A stretch of DNA of 15,213 nucleotides from Gammaproteobacteria bacterium (GTDB lineage Bacteria > Pseudomonadota > Gammaproteobacteria > UBA5335 > SLRW01), in NCBI GenBank assembly GCA_007130745.1, contig SLRW01000078.1:1-15213 (forward strand), read 5' to 3'. Made by a program: the position numbers and the translations under genes. Positions 7,270-12,890 of the stretch are shown piece after piece. The notes below the pieces were generated by a model. It ran no database searches. It saw only the letters and a list, made by a program, of their open reading frames with translations, and was not told the origin of the DNA. How positions within the stretch are numbered: the first letter of the stretch is position 1; every line of letters begins with the position of its first letter.

Positions 7270-8145
7270 ATGGCGCAGGCGTCAGACTACAAGAATGTCT
7301 ATTATGTGCCCCACGGCAGTTACTGGCCGATGGTGGGGTCGGTGGGGCTGTTTCTGCTGGCCGGCGGCGGCGCGATGGCTCTTAATGGCCACGGCGTGGG
7401 CAGCTGGCTAGCGGTTCTGGGCGCGGCGACCATGATCGTCATGGTCTTCGGCTGGTTCCGGGATGTGATCAACGAGAGCGTGGCCGGACTGTACAACGAC
7501 CAGGTGGAACGCACTTATCGATGGGCCATGGGCTGGTTTATCTTCTCGGAGGTGATGTTCTTCGGGGCTTTCTTCGGCGCCCTGTTTTATGCCCGCACCT
7601 TTGCCGTCACCTGGCTGGGAGGTGAGGGAGAAAAGGCGTTAACCGGCACTGTCTTGTGGCCGGATTTTGCCGCTACCTGGCCCACGGCCGGGCCGCTGGA
7701 GATGGGCGGTGAGTTTATTGCCATGGGCGCCTGGGGGCTGCCCGCGATCAATACCGCGATTCTGTTGACCAGTAGCTGGACGCTGACGATTGCGCACCAT
7801 GCTATCAAGGAAGACAACCGACAGAAGGTGATCAACTGGCTGGCCGCCACTGTGGCCCTTGGTCTGATCTTCCTGTTTATCCAGGGCTATGAGTACGTGC
7901 ATGCCTATCGGGATCTCAATCTGACGCTGGAAAGCGGCATTTATGGCTCCACCTTCTTTATGCTCACCGGCTTTCACGGGCTGCACGTTACCCTGGGTGC
8001 GCTTATTCTGGGTGTCATCCTGCTGCGGCTGATCAAAGGGCACATGTCGGCAGACAAACATTTCGCCTTCGAGGCCGGCGCCTGGTACTGGCACTTTGTG
8101 GATGTGGTCTGGCTGGGTGTGTTTATCTTCGTTTACATACTCTGA
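7270..8145 (+). CDS. cox3: Cytochrome c oxidase subunit III
   Basis: Third core subunit (291 residues, seven predicted membrane spans), which stabilises subunit I and sustains proton uptake. Family marks seen: SEVMFFGAFFGALFYAR with Glu94 in the span that faces subunit I, GFHGLHV at 234-240, and AWYWHFVDVVW near the C-terminus. AAGGGG at 7257-7262 sits seven bases before the ATG. It is the last plus-strand gene before a strong hairpin at 8209-8232 and a gene in the opposite direction, so the coxB-to-cox3 transcript probably ends there. Also called ctaE or coxC. Confidence 0.96.
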   Translation: MAQASDYKNVYYVPHGSYWPMVGSVGLFLLAGGGAMALNGHGVGSWLAVLGAATMIVMVFGWFRDVINESVAGLYNDQVERTYRWAMGWFIFSEVMFFGAFFGALFYARTFAVTWLGGEGEKALTGTVLWPDFAATWPTAGPLEMGGEFIAMGAWGLPAINTAILLTSSWTLTIAHHAIKEDNRQKVINWLAATVALGLIFLFIQGYEYVHAYRDLNLTLESGIYGSTFFMLTGFHGLHVTLGALILGVILLRLIKGHMSADKHFAFEAGAWYWHFVDVVWLGVFIFVYIL

Positions 8146-8208
8146 CGGCCGCCGGCGCATTCCGGTCAGTTGCAGCCGGGGTGTGGGATGAATCACCGGA
8201 TCCTCAAG

Positions 8209-8232
8209 GCGGGCGCCCCCATGGGCGCCCGC
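8209..8232. terminator. Hairpin terminator between convergent cox3 and the DUF2909 gene
   Basis: A perfect 10-bp stem GCGGGCGCCC/GGGCGCCCGC with the tetraloop CCAT. On the plus strand it is followed by TGTCTTTC, a weak pyrimidine tract. Its place between two converging stop codons (8145 and 8264) and its symmetry suggest that it serves both transcripts. Confidence 0.7.
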
Positions 8233-8263
8233 TGTCTTTCAGGGGAATCTTCCCGCCGCTGAT

Positions 8264-8488
8264 TCAGGCGCTTGTCATCGGCGAGGGGTTGGGTTCGATC
8301 ACACCTGTGAAAATACCCAGTATGATGAGCACGAACAGCAGAATGGAAAGACCAATGCGCCAGCTCAGGGCGCGTACCGTGCCCCGCGACTGGCGGTCGC
8401 TTTTGTCTTGCATCAGCGAGAAAAAGCCGGAGCCCAGGCTGATGACTATGGCGATCAGGGTGAGAACGATGAAAAGCTTGATTAACAT
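8264..8488 (-). CDS. DUF2909 family twin-transmembrane protein
   Basis: A 74-residue membrane protein with two hydrophobic spans (about 3-25 and 44-64) joined by a polar loop, MQDKSDRQSRGTVRALSWR. The pattern MLIKLFIVLTLIAIVISLGSG, a QDK/R loop and ALSWRIGLSILLF is what I know for DUF2909, a family regularly found next to cox3/surf1 in gamma- and betaproteobacteria. Function unknown; an oxidase assembly or stability role is inferred from location only. AGGA at 8497-8500 (minus strand) lies eight bases before the start. It is divergent from surf1 and convergent with cox3, so it is transcribed separately within the cluster. Confidence 0.82.
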   Translation of the reverse strand: MLIKLFIVLTLIAIVISLGSGFFSLMQDKSDRQSRGTVRALSWRIGLSILLFVLIILGIFTGVIEPNPSPMTSA

Positions 8489-8523
8489 CAGGGAAATCCT
8501 GTTCGCGCGGGGTCAGGCTGTCC

Positions 8524-8553
8524 ATTGTAACGCCGTAGCCGTTTTAGTGGCAG
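8524..8553 (-). promoter_or_regulatory. Promoter candidate for the DUF2909 gene
   Basis: On the minus strand, CTGCCA (8553-8548) and TACAAT (8529-8524) are 18 bases apart; TACAAT matches five and CTGCCA four of six sigma-70 consensus positions. The start codon lies 35 bases further on. A divergent gene needs its own promoter here, which raises plausibility. Confidence 0.35.
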
Positions 8554-8572
8554 GGGCCGAGGCCAGGCAAGC

Positions 8573-9328
8573 ATGCTCAGTGCGATGTTGAAGTGGCGAC
8601 TTTCGCCGGCCATGACGCTGCTTGCGTTGATGGCCATGGTTACAATGATCGGGCTGGGTTTATGGCAACTGGAGCGGGCCGCGCAGAAAGAAGCGTTGTT
8701 CGAGCGTTTTGAACAGGCGCTGATCGGGCAATCTGATCGGGTACGTTCCGGCACCGAAATCAAGCGGTTGGCAGAGCGGGCAGAGGGCCCGGTTTATGAA
8801 CCCGTCAGGGTGCAGGGTCGCTATGATGCGCGGCGTCAGTTTGTGATGGAAAATCGGCCCCGGGATGGCCAGGATGGCTATGAGATACTGACCCCCCTGC
8901 GGCTTGCTGATGGCACCATCGTGATTGTTAACCGGGGCTGGCTGCCGCGTCTGCGCACCCGGAGCGAATTGCCGGCGATTGCGCTCGAAAGCACACAGGT
9001 TGAGGTCAGTGGATTGCTCAGCCGATTCCCGCGCCCGGGGTTGCGGATAGGGCCGTCGGTGATGTCGGAACAGGGCTGGCCACGGCGGGTTAATTACCCT
9101 CGTGCCGGTGATCTGGCCGCCGAGCTGGATGAGCCGGTGGCGCCGCTGATGTTGTTACTGGGCCCGGAGGAATCGCAGGGCTACCAGCGCGACTGGCGGC
9201 CGTCCGTACCGGGGCCGATGCGGCATTACGGGTACGCGGTGCAGTGGTTTGGTATGGCGCTGGCACTGCTGGTGATCTGTGTAGTGGTGAATATGCGTCT
9301 GGTCCGCGAGACTGGAGAAAGAAAATGA
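8573..9328 (+). CDS. surf1: SURF1 family cytochrome oxidase assembly protein
   Basis: Assembly factor (251 residues), which in bacteria binds heme A and helps place it in subunit I. Classical topology: one span at the N-terminus (about 13-32), a long periplasmic domain, and a second span near 222-241. Family marks: GLWQLERAAQKEAL after the first span, DGYEILTPL followed by IVNRGWLPR (NRGW at 120-123), and RHYGYAVQWF (217-226) at the start of the second span. The start at 8573 has only a short AGG five bases upstream; an ATG four codons later is an alternative. It is the first gene of a second unit, and its stop overlaps the next start by ATGA. Often written shy1 in bacteria. Confidence 0.92.
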   Translation: MLSAMLKWRLSPAMTLLALMAMVTMIGLGLWQLERAAQKEALFERFEQALIGQSDRVRSGTEIKRLAERAEGPVYEPVRVQGRYDARRQFVMENRPRDGQDGYEILTPLRLADGTIVIVNRGWLPRLRTRSELPAIALESTQVEVSGLLSRFPRPGLRIGPSVMSEQGWPRRVNYPRAGDLAAELDEPVAPLMLLLGPEESQGYQRDWRPSVPGPMRHYGYAVQWFGMALALLVICVVVNMRLVRETGERK

Positions 9329-9942
9329 CTGATCCGCACCGCAAGCTGGTGCTGTCACGCGTGAAGTTGGTGATTCTGGCGCTGTGTTTTCTGGGGCCAC
9401 TGGCCATTGCCTGGGTGTGGTTTGCCAACGTGGATGACTGGCGTCCGGCGGGGGCAGGAGCCGGAAGTCACGGCGATTTGTTCCAGCCGGCCCGCCCACT
9501 GGAAGATGTCACGCTGATCGACGCCGAAGGCGGGGCCCTGGATGAGGCTTTTTTCCGGGGGCGCTGGACCATGGTTTATATTGGGAAGGTGCAATGCGGT
9601 GAGTTGTGCCAGGACCGTCTGTATTACACTCGGCAGATTCGTACCGCTATGGGGCGTGAAATTCATCGGGTACAGCGGCTTTACCTGTTGCCGGAATGGC
9701 CGGATGAGTCGGCCCTGGAGGAGCGGTTGCAGGGCCATGCAGATATGACGGTTGCCGTGCCCGAAGATACCGGTTGGCTGGAACAGTTTCGCCATGAAGG
9801 CCAGGCGCATCCGGCAGGTGCCCACCGAATATACATTGTCGATCCATTGGGCAATGTGGTGATGAGTTTTTCTCCGGAGGTTGATCCACGCGATTTGCGT
9901 GATGATCTCAGCCATCTGTTGCGTGTTTCCAGAATAGGATAG
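9325..9942 (+). CDS. Sco-like thioredoxin-fold membrane protein
   Basis: A 205-residue protein with one N-terminal span (about 13-33) and a periplasmic domain with a thioredoxin-like order. FRGRWTMVYIGKVQCGELC places a CxxxC pair at Cys91 and Cys95, as in Sco1/SenC copper chaperones, and HRIYIVDPLGNVVMSF resembles the late Sco strand that carries the third copper ligand. In Sco proteins the distal histidine stands about five residues before the Y of Y-L-x-x-P; here the nearest histidines are three and eight residues before it (His167, His162), so copper ligation may differ. It sits between surf1 and ctaA, with GGAGA at 9314-9318 before its start and a gap of four bases to ctaA. A role in maturing CuA or reducing its cysteines is likely but inferred; it could instead be purely a thiol reductase. 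Confidence 0.75.
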   Translation: MTDPHRKLVLSRVKLVILALCFLGPLAIAWVWFANVDDWRPAGAGAGSHGDLFQPARPLEDVTLIDAEGGALDEAFFRGRWTMVYIGKVQCGELCQDRLYYTRQIRTAMGREIHRVQRLYLLPEWPDESALEERLQGHADMTVAVPEDTGWLEQFRHEGQAHPAGAHRIYIVDPLGNVVMSFSPEVDPRDLRDDLSHLLRVSRIG

Positions 9943-9946
9943 CGAC

Positions 9947-10981
9947 ATGCGTAGAAGCTGGTTCAATCGCGTTTCCCTGTTTGCCCTGGCGTTGACCTTT
10001 ATCGTAGTCGTGCTGGGCGCTTTCACTCGTCTGTCCGATGCTGGCCTGGGCTGTCCCGACTGGCCGGGTTGCTACGGTTTTCTGACCGCGCCGCAGGCTC
10101 CGGAGCAGATTGAACAGGCTGAACAGGCCTTTCCCGGCTGGACGGTGGAAACACGCAAAGCCTGGATCGAGATGATCCACCGCTATGCGGCCGGCATCCT
10201 GGGTCTGGCGATTCTGTTCCTGGCTATTGTCGCCGTGCGCTATCGGCGTGATCCCGGCCAGCCGGTGGTGGTCCCGTTGCTGTTGCTGGGTCTGGTTATA
10301 TTCCAGTCCCTGCTGGGGATGTGGACGGTGACCATGTTGCTCAAGCCCGCTGTGGTGCTGGCTCATCTGGCCGGTGGCATGACCATACTTGGACTGCTCG
10401 GCTGGCTGGTGCTGCGCTATGGAAATTATCTGGCTCCCGTGCGCCAGCCCGGGGGGGTCGGGTTGCGACTGTTTGCCGGTGCCGGCTTGCTTATCCTTGC
10501 AGGCCAGATTCTGCTGGGCGGCTGGACTAGTACCAACTATGCGGCGCTGGCCTGTCCCGATTTTCCGACCTGTCAGGGGCAATGGTGGCCGGAGGCCGAT
10601 TATGCGGATGGTTTCGTGCTCTGGCGGGAGCTCGGCGTCAATTACGAGGGTGGTGTGCTGGATGGCCCCTCGAGGGTTGCGATCCACATGGCCCATCGTG
10701 TGGGAGCCGTGGTGACCACAGCGTGGCTGGCATTGCTGGCATTGCTGTTGTTGTTGCGTTACGGGCGTGTGCCCGAAACGCGCACTGCCGGTGGTTTGCT
10801 GGTCGGGGCGCTGGTGTTGCAGGTGCTGATTGGTATTTATACCGTGCTCTGGCATCTGCCGCTGTGGCTGGCGACCCTGCACAATGCCGGCGCGGCCTTG
10901 TTGCTGCTGGCGGTGTTACTGGTCAATCATGTGGTGCGCGCCGGGCATGATGACAAACAGGCGCCCGCCGCGGGGGATTGA
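9947..10981 (+). CDS. ctaA: Heme A synthase (COX15/CtaA)
   Basis: Integral membrane enzyme (344 residues, about eight spans) that oxidises the C8 methyl of heme O to the formyl group of heme A. The four histidine regions that bind the hemes are visible: His78 in EMIHRYAAG, His140 in LAHLAGG, His247/His250 in IHMAHRVGA and His312 in LHNAGAA. Two periplasmic cysteine pairs, Cys36/Cys42 (GCPDWPGC) and Cys203/Cys209 (CPDFPTC), match the type with a cysteine pair in each half. AGGA at 9936-9939 is seven bases before the ATG, which follows the preceding stop by four bases. Its TGA overlaps the ctaB ATG, so the two heme A enzymes are translationally coupled. Confidence 0.95.
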   Translation: MRRSWFNRVSLFALALTFIVVVLGAFTRLSDAGLGCPDWPGCYGFLTAPQAPEQIEQAEQAFPGWTVETRKAWIEMIHRYAAGILGLAILFLAIVAVRYRRDPGQPVVVPLLLLGLVIFQSLLGMWTVTMLLKPAVVLAHLAGGMTILGLLGWLVLRYGNYLAPVRQPGGVGLRLFAGAGLLILAGQILLGGWTSTNYAALACPDFPTCQGQWWPEADYADGFVLWRELGVNYEGGVLDGPSRVAIHMAHRVGAVVTTAWLALLALLLLLRYGRVPETRTAGGLLVGALVLQVLIGIYTVLWHLPLWLATLHNAGAALLLLAVLLVNHVVRAGHDDKQAPAAGD

Positions 10982-11868
10982 TGACACTTGGCCAGCAACT
11001 GAACAGCTATTATCAGCTCACCAAGCCAAAGGTGGTGGCGCTGATCGTGTTCACCGCCGTGGTGGGGATGTTCCTGTCCACACCAGGCATGGTGTCGCTG
11101 GATGCGCTGTTTTTCGGTACGCTCGGGATTGGTATGGCCGCTGCTTCCGCAGCTGTCATCAACCATATTCTGGATCGTCGCGAAGACGCGCGTATGGCGC
11201 GCACGCAGGGGCGTCCGCTGCCGACCGGAAGTTTGCAGGCGGGGCGCAGTCTGATGTTTGCCCTGGCCCTGGGCGCTGTGTCCATGGCAATTCTGGTGGC
11301 GCTGGTCAATCCGCTGACCGCGGGCCTGACCCTGCTGTCACTGATCGGCTACGCCATTATCTATACCGTTTATCTCAAGCGGGCTACGCCACAGAATATT
11401 GTGATTGGCGGCGCCGCCGGCGCCGCACCTCCGGTGCTCGGCTGGACAGCCGTCACCGGTGAGTTGCATCCGCACGCACTGCTGCTGTTCCTGATTATTT
11501 TTGTCTGGACACCGCCGCATTTCTGGGCGCTGGCGATTTATCGCAAGGATGAATACGCGTCGGTGGATATCCCCATGCTGCCGGTCACTCACGGTGATGA
11601 CTTCACCCGGCTGCATATTCTGCTTTATACCGTGCTGCTGTTGCCGGTGACTCTGTTGCCCTGGATTATGGGAATGAGCGGGCTGCTCTACCTGGGCGGG
11701 GCGGTGGTGCTGGGCGTGGTGTTTTTGTACTACGCCGTCCTGCTCATGCTTCGGCCAACCCCGGAGCTGGCGATGAAAACTTTCGGCTATTCCATTACCT
11801 ATCTGCTGGGGCTGTTTATTTTTCTGCTGGTGGATCATTACCTGCCACCGCTGCTCAGTCTGTTCTGA
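10981..11868 (+). CDS. ctaB: Heme O synthase (protoheme IX farnesyltransferase)
   Basis: UbiA-family prenyltransferase (295 residues, about nine spans) that transfers farnesyl from farnesyl diphosphate to heme b, giving heme O for CtaA. The Mg-diphosphate motif N-x3-D-x3-D is at Asn61, Asp65, Asp69, followed by MARTQGRPLPTG. The second conserved loop, YLKRATPQNIVIGG, and WTPPHFWALAIYRKDEY are also present. The ATG at 10981 overlaps the ctaA TGA; an in-frame TTG one codon earlier is less likely. No strong Shine-Dalgarno sequence is seen, which fits coupled translation. The last nine codons lie inside a perfect inverted repeat that continues beyond the stop. Also called cyoE or COX10. Confidence 0.96.
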   Translation: MTLGQQLNSYYQLTKPKVVALIVFTAVVGMFLSTPGMVSLDALFFGTLGIGMAAASAAVINHILDRREDARMARTQGRPLPTGSLQAGRSLMFALALGAVSMAILVALVNPLTAGLTLLSLIGYAIIYTVYLKRATPQNIVIGGAAGAAPPVLGWTAVTGELHPHALLLFLIIFVWTPPHFWALAIYRKDEYASVDIPMLPVTHGDDFTRLHILLYTVLLLPVTLLPWIMGMSGLLYLGGAVVLGVVFLYYAVLLMLRPTPELAMKTFGYSITYLLGLFIFLLVDHYLPPLLSLF

Positions 11869-11882
11869 GCAGCGGTGGCAGG
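11841..11882. terminator. Perfect 18-bp stem across the 3' ends of ctaB and rpoH
   Basis: CCTGCCACCGCTGCTCAG at 11841-11858 pairs without mismatch with 11865-11882; the loop is TCTGTT. The left arm lies in the ctaB coding region, the right arm covers most of the stop codon, and the stem ends two bases before the rpoH stop. No T tract follows on either side, so an intrinsic terminator of the classical form is not certain, but the position between converging genes 16 bp apart suggests bidirectional 3'-end formation or RNA stabilisation. Confidence 0.65.
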
Positions 11883-11884
11883 CT

Positions 11885-12757
11885 TCAGGCGGCTTGTGAA
11901 ATAGCCGCGCGCATGCGTTTGACGGCGTTGTTTTCAAGCTGGCGAATACGTTCGGCCGAAACGCCGTATTCATCCGCCATTTCCTGCAGCGTAGCCCGGG
12001 GTTCACTGATCCAGCGACGCATGATGATGTCGCGGCTGCGCTCATCCAGGCTGGCCATGGCCTGGTGTAGCTGACGCAGGCTGAAATCCTGCCAGTCCTG
12101 CGCTTCGTGCGCCCGTGCCGGATCGGATTCCTCCGCTGCACTGACAAAGCGCGACGGCGCATAGACGGCATCGTCCTCATCGTCACCGTCGGCATCCCAG
12201 GCGCAGTCCTGGCCGCTTAGCCGCGATTCCATTTCGCGCACGGTGTCCACCGGGACGCCCAGATCCTCAGCTACGGTTTGTACTTCCTCGTCGCTGAACC
12301 AGCCCAAGCGTTTCTTGGCGCCGCGCAGCTTGAAGAACAGCTTGCGCTGGGCCTTGGTAGTGGCCACCTTGACGATGCGCCAGTTGCGCAAAATGAATTC
12401 GTGGATTTCGGCGCGGATCCAGTGCACGGCAAAGGAGACCAGGCGTACGCCCTGTTCAGGATCAAAGCGCTTGACCGCCTTCATCAGGCCGATATTGCCT
12501 TCCTGGATCAAATCACCCAGGCCCAGGCCATAGCCTTTATAGCCGCGCGCAATATGCACTACGAAGCGCAGGTTCGAGAGCACCAATTGCTGCGCAGCGG
12601 CGAGGTCGCCTTCGTCGCGCAGCCGACGGGCCAGCGCCTGTTCGTCGGGCGCACTCAATACCGGAATCTGTGAAATCCTGGCAACATAAGCCTCCAGGCT
12701 GCTGCTTGGTGTGGGCAGCCGGCTCATGTCTGCATTGGTCAGTGCAATCTCGCTCAT
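11885..12757 (-). CDS. rpoH: RNA polymerase heat-shock sigma factor sigma-32
   Basis: Directs RNA polymerase to heat-shock promoters (chaperones, proteases). The 290 residues contain sigma region 2 with DLIQEGNIGLMKAVKRFDP (82-100) and RLVSFAVHWIRAEIHEFIL, the RpoH box QRKLFFKLR (137-145), GWFSDEEV, REMESRL, and a region 4 helix-turn-helix at about 256-282 (EMADEYGVSAERIRQLENNA). E. coli length is 284. Two positions that in E. coli influence chaperone/FtsH control, Lys51 and Ile54, correspond to Gln57-neighbour Gln56 and Val59 here. Between regions 3 and 4 there is an acidic stretch DADGDDEDD. AAGGGG precedes the start by seven bases. The gene is not next to ftsYEX, its usual neighbour, but converges on ctaB and diverges from uvrD. 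A CIRCE operator lies 45 bp upstream, so HrcA repression is predicted. Confidence 0.95.
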   Translation of the reverse strand: MSEIALTNADMSRLPTPSSSLEAYVARISQIPVLSAPDEQALARRLRDEGDLAAAQQLVLSNLRFVVHIARGYKGYGLGLGDLIQEGNIGLMKAVKRFDPEQGVRLVSFAVHWIRAEIHEFILRNWRIVKVATTKAQRKLFFKLRGAKKRLGWFSDEEVQTVAEDLGVPVDTVREMESRLSGQDCAWDADGDDEDDAVYAPSRFVSAAEESDPARAHEAQDWQDFSLRQLHQAMASLDERSRDIIMRRWISEPRATLQEMADEYGVSAERIRQLENNAVKRMRAAISQAA

Positions 12758-12798
12758 TGCTGCACCCCTTTGTTCTGTCGTGTTCCCTTGATGAGGCT

Positions 12799-12828
12799 AT
12801 TTTAGCACTCTGATCCTTTGAGTGCTAA
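12799..12828 (-). promoter_or_regulatory. Predicted rpoH promoter overlapping CIRCE
   Basis: On the minus strand TTAGCA (12828-12823) is followed after 18 bases by TAAAAT (12804-12799). They match four and five of the six sigma-70 consensus positions. Transcription would start near 12792, giving a leader of about 35 bases with AAGGGG before the rpoH ATG. Both elements lie in or partly in the CIRCE arms, so a bound repressor would exclude RNA polymerase. No sigma-32-type promoter was recognised. Confidence 0.45.
12802..12828. promoter_or_regulatory. CIRCE operator (HrcA binding site)
   Basis: TTAGCACTC at 12802-12810, nine bases TGATCCTTT, then GAGTGCTAA at 12820-12828. This is the full CIRCE consensus with all 18 arm positions and the exact nine-base spacer. 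CIRCE is the operator of HrcA, the repressor of class I heat-shock genes, known best before groESL and the hrcA-dnaK operon. Here it lies between rpoH, starting 45 bp to the left, and uvrD, starting 60 bp to the right. The overlap with the rpoH promoter candidate points to rpoH as the target. Confidence 0.95.
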
Positions 12829-12873
12829 ACCCCCGCGAAGTTCCGGTTCCCCCACGCTGGACCTTCAGGTTGG

Positions 12874-12890
12874 TAGAATGCCCCGCTATG
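12874..12890 (+). promoter_or_regulatory. uvrD -10 element with near-leaderless start
   Basis: TAGAAT at 12874-12879 matches five of six -10 positions, and only eight bases separate it from the uvrD ATG at 12888. A transcript beginning at the usual distance from this -10 would start at or within a few bases of the ATG. No good -35 and no clear Shine-Dalgarno sequence is seen. No LexA box of the CTGT-N8-ACAG type is present in the gap. Confidence 0.4.

Noticed and set aside
12822..12887. GTG start for uvrD at 12822
   Set aside because: It lies inside the CIRCE right arm, and UvrD family alignment begins at MDV from 12888.
12758..12887. LexA (SOS) box before uvrD
   Set aside because: No CTGT-N8-ACAG element can be found; CTGGACCTTCAGG is only a partial look-alike.
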